Shown: one piece after another, positions 24,995 through 33,802 of the stretch
Layout: each line of letters begins with the position of its first letter
How positions within the stretch are numbered: position 1 is the first letter of the stretch
NCBI GenBank assembly: GCA_019247715.1
Contig: JAFBAO010000017.1
Coordinates: 1 to 43,680 of the forward strand
Reading direction: 5' to 3'
Source of the DNA: Caulobacteraceae bacterium
GTDB lineage: Bacteria > Pseudomonadota > Alphaproteobacteria > Caulobacterales > Caulobacteraceae
Length of the DNA: 43,680 nt
Notes under the pieces: generated by a model
Told to the model about the DNA's origin: nothing
What the model saw: the letters and a program-made list of their open reading frames with translations, nothing else
Databases searched by the model: none
Position numbers and translations under genes: made by a program

Positions 24995-25813
24995 ATGGAA
25001 AATCTGTTCGACCTCACGGGTCAGACGCTGGTCATCACCGGGTCCACCAGCGGCATTGGCCTCGCCACCGCCCGGCGGTTCGTCCAGCACGGCGCCAAGG
25101 GCGTCACCATCTCCAGCCGCAAGATCGCCGACTGCGAGCGCCTGGCCGGGGAGATCAACGAGCAGGCGGGCCGCGACGTCGCCTTTCCGATCGCCGCCGA
25201 CCTCTCCGACGTCGCCAGCCTGGAGCGGCTGGTGGACCGCTCCCTGGAGCGGTGGGGGCGGCTCGATACGGTCATGGGGCACGCCGGCGCCTTCGAGACC
25301 AGCCTCGGATCGGTCCTCACCATCGAGCCCGAGCGCTTCGCCGACATGCTGGTCTGGAACATCCGCAACAATGCGCTCTTGGCCCGGCGGGCCCTGCCGC
25401 AGATGAAGAAGCAGGGGTCGGGCAGCATCATCTTCACCGCGTCCACGGCCGCCACCGGGGCCTATCCCTTCGTCGGCGTCTATTCGGTCATGAAGCGGGC
25501 GCTGATCCAGATGGTGGAGAACATGGCCCTGGAGCTCGGTCCCCACCACATCCGCGTCAACGCCATCTCCCCCTCCTTCACCCGCGAGGGCGGCAGCAAC
25601 GCCAGCTTCTGGAAGGGCAACGAGGTTCTGGAGCTGAAGGTGTCCGAGTTCCCCATAGGCAGGCTCGGCGAGCCCGACGACATGGCCGCCTGCGCGGTCT
25701 ACCTCAGCTCGAAGGCGGGCAGCTTCGTCACCGGCCGCAACCATGTGGTGGACGGCGGCTACACCCTGCGCCAGCCCACCGAGTCCGATCGCAAGATCAG
25801 CAGCGTCGTCTGA
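24995..25813 (+). CDS. Short-chain dehydrogenase/reductase (SDR)
   Basis: Classical SDR of 272 residues. Cofactor motif TGSTSGIG at 15-22; the usual NNAG is replaced by GHAG (95-98). Catalytic Ser150, Tyr163 and Lys167 (YSVMK) are present, and the FVTGRNHVVDGGYT tail is typical of FabG-like enzymes. Expected to oxidise or reduce a hydroxy/keto group with NAD(P). GAGAGAAG precedes the ATG. Monocistronic, divergent from mscS and followed by a repeat. Substrate unknown. Confidence 0.88.
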   Translation: MENLFDLTGQTLVITGSTSGIGLATARRFVQHGAKGVTISSRKIADCERLAGEINEQAGRDVAFPIAADLSDVASLERLVDRSLERWGRLDTVMGHAGAFETSLGSVLTIEPERFADMLVWNIRNNALLARRALPQMKKQGSGSIIFTASTAATGAYPFVGVYSVMKRALIQMVENMALELGPHHIRVNAISPSFTREGGSNASFWKGNEVLELKVSEFPIGRLGEPDDMAACAVYLSSKAGSFVTGRNHVVDGGYTLRQPTESDRKISSVV

Positions 25814-25862
25814 CGGCAGAGCCTGGCGCTACGCGCCGCACCCTGCCTTCGGCGGACCTCTC

Positions 25863-25960
25863 CCCGCCAGGCGGGAGGGTCACTCTCTGGGGTATCCCTC
25901 TCCCAGACCGCAGGTTGGGGAGAGGTGAGGTGAGAAGAGAGGGGGGGAGATGAGGGGAGG
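25863..25960. repeat. Extragenic repeat rich in CTCTCCC/GGGAGAG
   Basis: Hairpin at 25897-25925 (CCTCTCCCA/TGGGGAGAGG) and a smaller one around 25863-25878. It belongs to the same style as the repeats at 875-1029 and 27655-27680 and lies between convergent genes. Confidence 0.55.
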
Positions 25961-25990
25961 GGCGAGCCGATGCGCCGGCGAGGCCGCATC

Positions 25991-26623
25991 TCACCCCGCG
26001 ACCAGCTTCTGGAACGCCTCCATGACCCCCGGCGCCGCGGTTTCCGGGCGGCCCGAGCCGAACGGCGGGGCGGGGGCGTACTCGATCAGCAGCTGGATGG
26101 CCTGGGCCACCGTCGCGTCGGCGATCTCCGCCGCGCAGGCGAGGGCGAAGTCGATGCCGGCGGTGACGCCGCCGCCGGTGATGAGGTCGCCGTCGCGCAC
26201 CACCCGCGCCTCGTCGGGCGTCGCGCCGTAGCCGGCGAGCAAATGCCGCATCGCCCAATGGCAGGCGCTGCGCCGGCCGCGCAGGAGGCCCGCCGCGCCC
26301 AGCACCAGCGAGCCGTTGCAGACCGAGGTGGTGAAGCGGGCGCCGCCGGCCAGGCGCGCGATCTCGGCCAAGGTCTCGGGTGCGGTCACCGACGACTGGT
26401 CGGCGCCGCCCGGCACGCAGATGAGGTCGCAGCGGTCGATGTCGGCCAGGCGCTCGAGGCCCCGGTAGGTGAGGCCGTGCTCGGTGACGAGGTCGCCGCC
26501 GTCCGGGCTGGCCAGGCGCACGCGGACGCCGGGAATCCGGCAGAACACTTCGTAGGGGCCCGCGAAGTCCAGCTGGGTGAATCGCGGGTAGAGGACGAAC
26601 AGGATTTCGAACGTTCCGCTCAC
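25991..26623 (-). CDS. DJ-1/PfpI family protein, isocyanide hydratase-like
   Basis: Class-I glutamine-amidotransferase-like domain of 210 residues. The nucleophile Cys lies in TSVCNGSLVLGAAGLL; the acidic residue in TQLDFAGPYEVF matches the catalytic Asp of isocyanide hydratase; ACHWAM and TGGGVTAGIDFAL are also family-typical. The residue after Cys is Asn where the Pseudomonas enzyme has Thr. Start is GTG at 26623 with GGAG 10-13 bases upstream. Divergent (about 80 bases) from a GATase1-AraC regulator whose N-terminal domain is a relative of this enzyme. Confidence 0.85.
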   Translation of the reverse strand: MSGTFEILFVLYPRFTQLDFAGPYEVFCRIPGVRVRLASPDGGDLVTEHGLTYRGLERLADIDRCDLICVPGGADQSSVTAPETLAEIARLAGGARFTTSVCNGSLVLGAAGLLRGRRSACHWAMRHLLAGYGATPDEARVVRDGDLITGGGVTAGIDFALACAAEIADATVAQAIQLLIEYAPAPPFGSGRPETAAPGVMEAFQKLVAG

Positions 26624-26706
26624 GATGTCGGCTCCGGTTGACGGCCCCGGGGTAGCACTGCGACCTTCCGGCCTAAACCGCATCTTTCCGTCATTTCAGG
26701 ACGCCG

Positions 26707-27684
26707 ATGATCCGGGTCGCCTGCGTGCTCTACGAGGGGTTCCTGCTGCTGGACGCGGCCGGTCCGCTGACCGCCTTCGAGGTCGCGGGCCATTGCGGCT
26801 GCCCGGGCTATTCGGTGGAGATGCTGGCGGCGCGCGGCGGGCCGGTGCGCAGCAGCATGGGCGCGGTGCTGGAGGCGACCGACTTTCGCCGCAGCGCCGG
26901 CTGCGACACCCTGCTGGTTCCAGGCGGCTTCGGCGCGCGGCGCCCCGAGGCCTATGCGGGCCTGCTGGGCTTCATCCGCGAGGCGGCCGCCGACGGGCGC
27001 CGGGTGGCCAGCGTCTGCTCCGGCGCCTTCCTGCTGGCCGACGCCGGCGTGCTGGACGGCCGGCGGGCGGCGACCCACTGGGGCGAGGCGGCGAGCCTGG
27101 CGCGCCTGCATCCCCGGGTCGAGGTGGACGACGCCAGCCTCTACGTGTGCGACGGCGCCGTCTGGACTTCCGCCGGCGTCACCGCGGGCGTCGACCTGGC
27201 CCTGGCGCTCATCGAGGCGGACTATGGCGCCGAGATCGCGCGCCGCACGGCCCAGGCCCTGGTGGCGCCGTTCCGCCGCCCCGGCGCCCAGACCCAGCAC
27301 GCCGCGCTGCTGGAACTGGTGGCCGCCGACAACCGGTTCAACGAGGTCCTGGCCTGGGCGCGGGCGCGCCTCGCCGAGCCCCTGGACGTCGAGCGCCTGG
27401 CCGATCGCGCAGCCCTCAGCGTGCGCCATTTCAGCCGCGCCTTCACCGCCGCGATCGGGGTCTCGCCGGCCAAGGCCGTCGAGCGCCTGCGTCTGGAGAG
27501 CGCCCGCGCCGCGCTGGAGGCCAGCGCGCGTCCCATCGAGCGGATCGCGCGCGAGAACGGCTTTGCGGATCCCGACCGCATGCGCCGGGCCTTCATCCGG
27601 GTGTTCGGCGAGCCGCCCCAGGCGATCCGCCGCAAGGCGCAGATGCGCCGATCGCCCCGCCCCGACGGTCGGGGAGAGGGATAG
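26707..27684 (+). CDS. GATase1-AraC family transcriptional regulator (FtrA/CdhR-like)
   Basis: Regulator of 325 residues. An N-terminal DJ-1/PfpI-like domain (about 1-185, with SVCSGAFLLADAG and THWGEA) is followed by two AraC helix-turn-helix units (about 220-315: LADRAALSVRHFSRAF, then IARENGFADPDRMRRAF). Such proteins sense small metabolites through the first domain. It probably controls the divergent isocyanide-hydratase-like gene. The last dozen codons (RRSPRPDGRGEG) are encoded by extragenic-repeat sequence, so the original C-terminus was probably altered by a repeat. The 95-bp element begins right after the stop. No strong ribosome site is seen. Confidence 0.9.
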   Translation: MIRVACVLYEGFLLLDAAGPLTAFEVAGHCGCPGYSVEMLAARGGPVRSSMGAVLEATDFRRSAGCDTLLVPGGFGARRPEAYAGLLGFIREAAADGRRVASVCSGAFLLADAGVLDGRRAATHWGEAASLARLHPRVEVDDASLYVCDGAVWTSAGVTAGVDLALALIEADYGAEIARRTAQALVAPFRRPGAQTQHAALLELVAADNRFNEVLAWARARLAEPLDVERLADRAALSVRHFSRAFTAAIGVSPAKAVERLRLESARAALEASARPIERIARENGFADPDRMRRAFIRVFGEPPQAIRRKAQMRRSPRPDGRGEG

Positions 27685-27685
27685 C

Positions 27686-27780
27686 CTAGTGTGGTGAATT
27701 TGAAGTTCGCTCGATTGATGGGGCGGGCGCTGCAGCGAACTTCGAATTCGTAAACCACTCGAGATTCAAAGCTTTGCTAG
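27686..27780. repeat. 95-bp palindromic element, copy B
   Basis: Same length and ends as copy A1 at 12419-12513 and about 89% identical. CTAG at both ends, inner GAAGTTCGC/GCGAACTTC arms and the CAAAGCTTTG tail are kept. It fills the space between the AraC-type gene and the convergent SDR gene. Confidence 0.85.
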
Positions 27781-27815
27781 AGAGTGACCGTCGCCCCGCG
27801 CGAGCCGGGAGCCTA

Positions 27816-28721
27816 CTACCCCTCGGGCCAGCGCCGCTTGACGCTGGCCAGGTCGATGGGCTCGACGAGCGCGGCGCGGACGCCCAGGGGAAACTGGGCC
27901 CCAGCGAAGCGGGCGTCGAACACCGCCTTCAGGGCCTCGGGCGTCCAGCTCTCGGCTTCGAACACCGGCGCGGCGATGGCCGGATGGCTCATCAGCGAGA
28001 GGCTCTTGTCGTCGATGCGCACGACCTGACCATGCACCGCGGCCGCCGCGTCGGACAGCAGAAAGCAGACCACCGGGGCGTTGGCCTCCGGCGGCGGGCC
28101 GCCGTGGGGCGCCCGGCCGCGCGCCTGCAGGTAGGCGTTGTGCGTCTCGCCCATGCGGGTCGCGCCGCGCGGGGAGACGCCGTTCACCCGCACGCCCTTG
28201 CCCGCAGCCTCGATCGCCCAGACGTAGGTCATGGCCGCCAGCGCCCCCTTGGAGGCGCCGTAGGCGGTCATCAGCTCGATCCCGCACTGGGCCCCGGAGA
28301 CCATGTTGACGATCGCGCCCGAGCCCTGCGCATACATGCGCCGGATGGCGGCCTGAGCGCAGTTGAAGGGCCCCACCACGTTCACCGCCAAGATCCGCTG
28401 CAGCTGCTCGGCCGTCTCGTCCTCGAACTTCGCGACGTCGAAGAGGCCGGCGTTGTTCACCAGCCCGTCGATGCGGCCGAACGCCTCCTCGCAGCGGGCG
28501 ATCAGCGCCTCGGCCGCCGCCGGCTGGCTGACGTCGGCGGCGTGGGCCACCGCCCGACCGCCGGCCGCGACGATCGCCTGCGCGCTCGCGGCCGCCACGT
28601 CGGCGTCGACGTCGTTGACCACCACCGCCGCGCCCTCGGCCGCCGCGTAGCGGGCGATGCCCGCCCCGATCCCGCGTCCGGCCCCGGTGACCACCACGGC
28701 CTTGTCCTGCAGCGACGTCAT
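27816..28721 (-). CDS. SDR family oxidoreductase coupled to a flavin monooxygenase
   Basis: SDR of 301 residues: TGAGRGIG (12-19), NNAG (89-92), Ser142, Tyr154 and Lys158 (YGASK). It is longer than the usual 250 residues; the extra C-terminal 50 residues (SHPAIAAPVFEAESW onward) resemble the tail of MaoC/hydroxysteroid-type SDRs. Its ATG overlaps the stop of the LLM gene (ATGA), so it is translationally coupled and probably acts on the product of that monooxygenase. Confidence 0.9.
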   Translation of the reverse strand: MTSLQDKAVVVTGAGRGIGAGIARYAAAEGAAVVVNDVDADVAAASAQAIVAAGGRAVAHAADVSQPAAAEALIARCEEAFGRIDGLVNNAGLFDVAKFEDETAEQLQRILAVNVVGPFNCAQAAIRRMYAQGSGAIVNMVSGAQCGIELMTAYGASKGALAAMTYVWAIEAAGKGVRVNGVSPRGATRMGETHNAYLQARGRAPHGGPPPEANAPVVCFLLSDAAAAVHGQVVRIDDKSLSLMSHPAIAAPVFEAESWTPEALKAVFDARFAGAQFPLGVRAALVEPIDLASVKRRWPEG

Positions 28722-29899
28722 GGGGCCCCTCCCTGGGCGCGATGTTGGGCGATCGCCTTGTCCTGGGCGCCGCGGAATTCGGCCGAGACGCTGTGGCGCG
28801 CCTCGTAGAGCTGGCGCCAGGAGGCCATGGGACGGGCGAGCTGTCCATCGAAGCGCGGCATGACCTCGCGCGCGAACAGTTCCAGCGAGCGGAACATGGC
28901 CTCGGGCTCGGCCACGTCGGTGAGGCTGATGAGCAGCGTGCCGAAGCCACCCGACTGGTCCCAGAGCCGCTGCACCTGGGCGCAGGCCATCTCCGGCGTG
29001 CCGTAGACCGTATGGCCGCTGGCGTTCGCCTGGCGGGCCAGGGCGCGGATGTCGGCGCCCTTCAGCACCTCCTCGACGTCCGGGTCGCCGGGCTTGCCGA
29101 ATGGGCCGGCGAACTGGAAGCGCATGAGGTCGGCCAGACCGTAGGTGACATCCACGATGGCCTGGGCCTCGGTGCGGGCCAGGTGCATGGGCGCGATGAG
29201 CCGCCAGCGCTTGCGCTCCACCGTCTGGCCGTGGCGCGCCGCCTCGGCCTCGGCCAGCGCCCAGGTCTTGGCCACGAAGTCGAAGCCGCCGTCGCGGTCG
29301 GTGGCGGCGACGCCCAGCAGGCCGGCGCCGAAGCGCCCGGCCATGCGCGGACCGGTGGGCGAGCGCACCGCCGCCACGGCGATCTCGAAGCAGGGGTCCT
29401 GGCGCGGGGCGAGCTGCAGGCGCGCCTCGCGCAGGCGGAACCAGTCGGTCTCCATGGTCAGCGGCTCGTCGCGGGTGAGCAGGTGGATGATGGCCTCCAG
29501 CCCTTCCTCGAGCCGGCGCCGCTGCTCGCCGTAGTCGAACCCCATCATCCGCGCGTCGATGACGTGGGCGCCCGGCCCCGCCCCGAACATCAGCCGCCCG
29601 CCGGTGAGATGGTCGAGCATCGCCAGCCGGTCGGCCAGCACCAGCGGCTGATGGTAGGGCACCGAGATCACGCCGGCGCCGAGGCGGATGCGCTTGGTTC
29701 GCTCGGCGGCGGCGGCGATGAACACCTCCGGCGAGCCGACCAGCTCGAAGCCGCCCGAATGATGCTGTCCGACCCAGACCTCGTCGAAGCCCAGGCGGTC
29801 CAGATGCTCCACCAGCTCCAGGTCGCGGCGCAGCGCCAGGGTCGGGTTCTGTCCGGGCTTGTGGAACGGATTGAGCCAGACGCCGAACTTCAGCCGCAT
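28718..29899 (-). CDS. LLM class flavin-dependent monooxygenase (LimB-like)
   Basis: Luciferase-like TIM barrel of 393 residues. The N-terminus (VWLNPFHKPGQNPTLAL, ELVEHLDRLGFDEVWVGQHH) and the LPYHQP-like segment VPYHQPLVLADR resemble limonene 1,2-monooxygenase LimB and related terpenoid enzymes. These need reduced flavin from a separate reductase, not found here. GGGAGGCGGCG precedes the ATG. First gene of a two-gene operon with the SDR at 27816, divergent from an IclR regulator. Terpenoid or cyclic-ketone catabolism is inference. Confidence 0.88.
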   Translation of the reverse strand: MRLKFGVWLNPFHKPGQNPTLALRRDLELVEHLDRLGFDEVWVGQHHSGGFELVGSPEVFIAAAAERTKRIRLGAGVISVPYHQPLVLADRLAMLDHLTGGRLMFGAGPGAHVIDARMMGFDYGEQRRRLEEGLEAIIHLLTRDEPLTMETDWFRLREARLQLAPRQDPCFEIAVAAVRSPTGPRMAGRFGAGLLGVAATDRDGGFDFVAKTWALAEAEAARHGQTVERKRWRLIAPMHLARTEAQAIVDVTYGLADLMRFQFAGPFGKPGDPDVEEVLKGADIRALARQANASGHTVYGTPEMACAQVQRLWDQSGGFGTLLISLTDVAEPEAMFRSLELFAREVMPRFDGQLARPMASWRQLYEARHSVSAEFRGAQDKAIAQHRAQGGAP

Positions 29900-29987
29900 C
29901 GCCGCCTCCCTTGACAGCTCGGTGTTTTATATGTGAAGCATTCGGTTCATACTTAGACCAAGCTCGCAGCCGGGCCGGACGGTGTCA

Positions 29988-30932
29988 ATGCGCGATGGAC
30001 AGGCCTCCGCCCCCGCCGTGGCCGCGGCGGTGAAGGTAATGAACGCGCTCAGGGACCGCAGCCCCCAGTGGCTGAGCCTCTCGGAGCTCGCCCGCGGCGC
30101 CGGGGTGAACAAGGCCAGCGCCTTCCGCATCCTCGCCACCCTCAAGGCCGCGAACTTCGTCATCCGCCACCCTCAGGAACGCACCTACGCGCTGGGGCCG
30201 GCGCTGATCGAGCTCGGCGCGGCGGCGGCCGGGGAAGGGGTGGTGCTGGAGATCGTGCGCGGGGTGCTGCCCGAGCTGGCCGAGGAGACCGGCATGAGCG
30301 CCGAAGCCCTGCGCGCCATCCCCGACGGCCGCCTCACGGTCGTCGCCGGCTTGACCGGGCCAGGCCCCTTCGCCCTCAACCGGGCGGTGGGCTCGAACGT
30401 GGTGCTGACGCCGGCCTATGCGGCGCTGCAGTTCGCCTGGTGCGGCCAGGCGCACCTGCGGCGCCTGGCCGAGGTCTCCGAGGCGATTGCCAATTGGCGC
30501 GAGGACCCGGAGCTGGGCGCCGACGTGACGCGGGCGCGCGCGCACGGTTTCGTCTGGTCGATCACCGTGGGCGGGGAATCCGACCTCGCCGAGGTGGAAC
30601 GGTGGATGGAGGCCGCCGCCGCCCTGGGCTATGGCCGCGAAGGCGCGCCGGGCCGCAAGGCGCTGCTCGAGCAGTTCGTCCGCTTCAGCAGCGCCCCGGC
30701 CGACACGCGCAGCCCCCCGCGCCTCTCGCCGCTGCCGGTGCTGGGGGTGGCCGCCCCGGTGTTCGACGCCGTCGCCGAGCCGACGCTGCAGCTCTGCGTG
30801 GTCTCGCTGCTGGCGCAGGTGGCGCCGCACGGCCTGGCGCAGATCGGCGCGGCGGTGGCGCGCAAGGCCGACGAGATCACCGCCGCCGTGGGGGGACGCT
30901 TCCCCGCCGCCGGCCGCGGCACCCCGGCCTGA
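29988..30932 (+). CDS. IclR family transcriptional regulator
   Basis: Regulator of 314 residues: N-terminal winged helix (about 8-70, LSELARGAGVNKASAFRILATL) and a C-terminal effector domain (GMSAEALRAIPDGRLTVVAG onward). The effector part is longer than in typical IclR (about 260) and has a Pro-rich insertion near 230-245. ATG at 29988 with GGAC 7 bases upstream is chosen; a GTG at 29982 is also in frame. Divergent from the LimB-like/SDR operon, which it probably controls; an imperfect inverted repeat (TATGTGAA...TTCATA, 29930-29951) lies between the genes. Confidence 0.88.
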   Translation: MRDGQASAPAVAAAVKVMNALRDRSPQWLSLSELARGAGVNKASAFRILATLKAANFVIRHPQERTYALGPALIELGAAAAGEGVVLEIVRGVLPELAEETGMSAEALRAIPDGRLTVVAGLTGPGPFALNRAVGSNVVLTPAYAALQFAWCGQAHLRRLAEVSEAIANWREDPELGADVTRARAHGFVWSITVGGESDLAEVERWMEAAAALGYGREGAPGRKALLEQFVRFSSAPADTRSPPRLSPLPVLGVAAPVFDAVAEPTLQLCVVSLLAQVAPHGLAQIGAAVARKADEITAAVGGRFPAAGRGTPA

Positions 30933-31051
30933 GGGCGCCGGCGGCGCACACTTAGGGTTCCTCCCGATGGCGCGCGGGTCTGGGCCGGCGAACAGTGGCC
31001 CCCGTCAACCGAGGCGACGTCGGGCGCCTCCTCTTGGAAGGCTGCGCAGCC

Positions 31052-31519
31052 ATGCTCAATTCCCCCCCGGCCTTCGCCCGCAGAAGCGCCACCCTGAAGC
31101 TCATGTCGCTCGCCGCCCTGGCGGCGGCGGCGATCGCCGCCTCGGCCTCCTTCGCGCAGGAGAAGCCGGACGGGACCATCAACTTCACCGGCGGCGGGGT
31201 GGGCTTCATCGCCGGCGTGAACTGGGGCAGGGGCACGCTGCACTACCAGGGCCGCGACTATCCGCTGAAGGTCAGCGGCCTGTCGGTCGGCGAGATCGGC
31301 GCCAACAAGTACGACATTCAGGGCGAGGTTTATAACCTGAAGCGCGTGAGCGACATCGAGGGCGTCTACGCCTCGGGCGCCGCCGGCGCGACGCTCGCCG
31401 CCGGGGCCGGGGCCATGGAAATGCAGAACGGCGCCGGCGTGGTGATCAAGGCCCGCGCCTCCACCGCCGGACTCCACGCGAAGCTGGGGCCCTCCGGGGT
31501 GACCATCAAGCTCAAGTAG
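31052..31519 (+). CDS. Small exported protein of unknown function
   Basis: Protein of 155 residues. N-terminal signal with basic RRSATLK and hydrophobic LMSLAALAAAAIAAS, cleaved near SFAQ. The mature part is Gly-rich and probably beta-rich (GGGVGFIAGVNWGRGTLHYQG, then YPLKVSGLSVGEIGAN, ending GPSGVTIKLK). The pattern recurs in small periplasmic proteins of proteobacteria, but no family name is claimed. ATG at 31052 has GGAAGG upstream and is preferred to an in-frame start at 30995. Confidence 0.65.
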   Translation: MLNSPPAFARRSATLKLMSLAALAAAAIAASASFAQEKPDGTINFTGGGVGFIAGVNWGRGTLHYQGRDYPLKVSGLSVGEIGANKYDIQGEVYNLKRVSDIEGVYASGAAGATLAAGAGAMEMQNGAGVVIKARASTAGLHAKLGPSGVTIKLK

Positions 31520-31540
31520 CAGACGGCGCGGCGGCGCAGC

Positions 31541-31795
31541 TCAGCTCGATCGCGTCACGTGATACGACCCGTCGACCGCCAGGACGATCCAGTCGCCCGG
31601 CGCGGCCACGGCGGCGCCGATGGGGGTCGACACCTCGACGAGGCCGCGGCCCAGCGGCCTGCCCTCCGCGCCAAGCCAGGTCATCAACACCTGGCGGCCC
31701 CCCGCATCGTGGGCGGGCGGAACGCGGATGGCCGCGCCATGTTCGACGGCTCTTCGTTGGGTGCGCATCCGGCCGACCTGGGGCGCTTCGATCAC
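31541..31795 (-). CDS. Hypothetical 84-residue protein
   Basis: Short frame with good composition: GTG start at 31795 behind CGGAGTTAAGGG, protein VIEAPQVGRMRTQRR to GDWIVLAVDGSYHVTRSS. The C-terminal PGDWIV.A.DGSY pattern resembles small beta-barrel proteins that end on this motif, function unknown. Divergent from the LLM gene at 31861. The longer upstream frame is antisense to that gene and not coding. Confidence 0.45.
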   Translation of the reverse strand: MIEAPQVGRMRTQRRAVEHGAAIRVPPAHDAGGRQVLMTWLGAEGRPLGRGLVEVSTPIGAAVAAPGDWIVLAVDGSYHVTRSS

Positions 31796-31860
31796 CAGAC
31801 CCTTAACTCCGTGGCGGCTTCGACGCCGGCGGCCGTTCAAGCGGCGCGCGGCGTTGCTAT

Positions 31861-32859
31861 ATGCCGGGGATGATCCCCCTTTCCGTGCTCGACCTCGCCC
31901 CCGTTCCCCTCGGCTCCAGCCCCGGGGAGGCGCTCCGGAGCAGCCGCCGCCTGGCGCGCCATGCCGAAGCGCTGGGCTACCGCCGCTTCTGGATGGCCGA
32001 GCACCACAACATGACCGGCATCGCCAGCGCCGCCACCGCCGTGGCGCTGGCCTTCGTGGCCGAGGATACCGAGAGCATCCGCCTGGGCGCCGGCGGGGTG
32101 ATGCTGCCGAATCACGCGCCGCTGGCCATCGCCGAGCAGTTCGGGACCCTCGCCAGCCTCTATCCCGGCCGCATCGACCTCGGGCTCGGGCGCGCGCCGG
32201 GCACGGACATGGCCACCGCCCGCGCCCTGCGCCGCACGCTGGTGGGCGACGAGAGCCGCTTCCCTCGGGACGTCGCCGAGCTGATGGCCTACTTCGCGCC
32301 GGTCGAGCCGGGTCAGCAGGTCCAGGCGGTCCCGGGGGGCGGGCTGGAGGTGCCGCTGTGGATCCTGGGCTCGTCCACCTACGGCGCCGAGCTCGCCGCC
32401 GCCTTCGGCCTGCCGTTCGCCTTCGCCTCGCACTTCGCCCCGGCAATGCTGGACCAGGCGCTGGCCGTCTACCGGTCTTCCTTCCGCCCCTCCGAACACC
32501 TGCAGGAGCCGTACGTCATGCTGGGCCTTAGCGTCCTGGCGGCGCCCACCGACGAGGAAGCCGCGTTCCTCGCCACCTCGCAGCAGCAGTCGATCGTCAA
32601 TCTGCGCACCGGCAGACCCGGCCCCATCCCGCCGCCGCAGGCCGGCTACCTGGAGCGCCTGCCCCCCGAGCTTCGGGCGCTGATCGCCAACTTCACCTCC
32701 AGCGCCGTCGTGGGGAGCCCCGAGACGGTGCGCGCCGGCGTCCGGGCCTTCGCCGCGCGCACGCGGGCCGACGAGCTGATGATCGCCTGCAGCACCTTCG
32801 ATCCCGAAGCGCGCCTGCGCTCCTACGAGATGCTCGCGGGGACGATGCTGACCGATTAG
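31861..32859 (+). CDS. LLM class flavin-dependent oxidoreductase
   Basis: Luciferase-like protein of 332 residues of the single-component LLM subgroup. It shows the usual [11 protein letters not shown] start, MAEHHNM (46-52), [28 protein letters not shown] and [11 protein letters not shown]. Two ATGs (31861, 31870) are possible and neither has a clear ribosome site. Probably an F420- or FMN-dependent oxidoreductase; substrate unknown. Confidence 0.88.
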   Translation: MPGMIPLSVLDLAPVPLGSSPGEALRSSRRLARHAEALGYRRFWMAEHHNMTGIASAATAVALAFVAEDTESIRLGAGGVMLPNHAPLAIAEQFGTLASLYPGRIDLGLGRAPGTDMATARALRRTLVGDESRFPRDVAELMAYFAPVEPGQQVQAVPGGGLEVPLWILGSSTYGAELAAAFGLPFAFASHFAPAMLDQALAVYRSSFRPSEHLQEPYVMLGLSVLAAPTDEEAAFLATSQQQSIVNLRTGRPGPIPPPQAGYLERLPPELRALIANFTSSAVVGSPETVRAGVRAFAARTRADELMIACSTFDPEARLRSYEMLAGTMLTD

Positions 32860-32942
32860 GGGCGAGGCGGAGCCCTGCCTGCGTGCGCCAGGCCGCGGGC
32901 CGGCGCCTTCAAGGGATGGCCGGGAGATGATATTCGGCTCCG

Positions 32943-33404
32943 ATGCAGCAATATCCGAAAGTGTTTGCTGCGCTCTGCATGGGCATCGCGCTCGTCCCGG
33001 CCGCGGCGCGGGATGCGGCGAGGGCGGCGACAACGGCGACGGCCAACGCTTCCCTGTGCGAGCTCGTCGATCGCGGCGGCCGGTACGACCGGCGTATCGT
33101 CGCCGTCTATGGAGTATTCGAGACCGACGGTTTCGAGAACTGGAGCCTGGTCGACCCGGCCTGCCCGACCGCGGGCGTCAGGCCTGCCGGGGTCTTCGAT
33201 CCGGCCATAGGCTCTGCGCTGCTGGAAGCGCTTCGCCACGGCTGCCTCGGCACGCTGGACAAGCGGATCACCGCCACCTGGGAGGGCGTCTACCACTGGG
33301 CGCCGGCGAGGCCGGGGCAGGCCTCGCGCTGGCTGGATGTCCACAGGATCGATCACCTGAGGGTCGCCCGCAGGGGCGGCGTCTTCTGTCCGTCCCGTCA
33401 ATGA
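32943..33404 (+). CDS. Hypothetical exported protein
   Basis: Protein of 153 residues with an N-terminal signal (MQQYPKVFAALCMGIALVPAAA). The mature part begins ASLCELVDRGGRYDRRIVAVYG, with GFENWSLVDPACPTAGVRP and a Cys in RHGCLGTL; the four mature cysteines could pair as disulfides. No family recognised. Its last 7 bases overlap the 3' end of the convergent DUF2277 gene. Confidence 0.6.
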   Translation: MQQYPKVFAALCMGIALVPAAARDAARAATTATANASLCELVDRGGRYDRRIVAVYGVFETDGFENWSLVDPACPTAGVRPAGVFDPAIGSALLEALRHGCLGTLDKRITATWEGVYHWAPARPGQASRWLDVHRIDHLRVARRGGVFCPSRQ

Positions 33405-33691
33405 GACGGTGAAGCGGGTTGCTTCGGAGCGAAGCGCTCGGCGGAGCGGGCCCTGGCCTTGGCGGCCTCTTCATCGCGGTCCTTGGGCGGGGCGGTGGTT
33501 TCGAGACTCTCGATCAGTCGGTGGGCGATGCCGGCGATCTCGGCGACGGCGGCGTCGAAGGCCGCGCGGTTGGCTTTCGAAGGGGAATTGAAGCCCGACA
33601 ACTTGCGGACGAACTGGAGCGCCGCGTCGCGGATTTCCTCGTCCGTGGCCGGCGGCTCGAAGTTGAACAGGGTCTTGATGTTGCGGCACAT
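33398..33691 (-). CDS. DUF2277 family protein
   Basis: Protein of 97 residues beginning MCRNIKTLFNFEPPAT, the highly conserved start of DUF2277, followed by a helical region (EEIRDAALQFVRKLSGF). Function of the family is unknown. The C-terminal 30 residues are charged and low in complexity. GGAGAAGGAA is upstream but somewhat far. Convergent with the exported protein gene at 32943. Confidence 0.88.
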   Translation of the reverse strand: MCRNIKTLFNFEPPATDEEIRDAALQFVRKLSGFNSPSKANRAAFDAAVAEIAGIAHRLIESLETTAPPKDRDEEAAKARARSAERFAPKQPASPSH

Positions 33692-33770
33692 GGGCAGGGC
33701 GGTTCCTTCTCCTCGGCTCCTGAGATAGGGGTGCGGACGCCGACGCCCAAACGGGGGTGCTCATTCACCG

Positions 33771-33794
33771 CTAGAGCCTCGGCTAGAGCCTCGG
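33771..33794. repeat. Tandem 12-bp repeat, two copies
   Basis: CTAGAGCCTCGG occurs twice in a row (33771-33782 and 33783-33794), 8 bases before the start of the SDR gene. Confidence 0.7.
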
Positions 33795-33802
33795 ATGGAT
33801 CC

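Noticed and set aside
29910..29935. TTGACA followed by TATATG as a promoter between the LLM and IclR genes
   Set aside because: Spacing of about 13 bases is too short for a sigma-70-type promoter.
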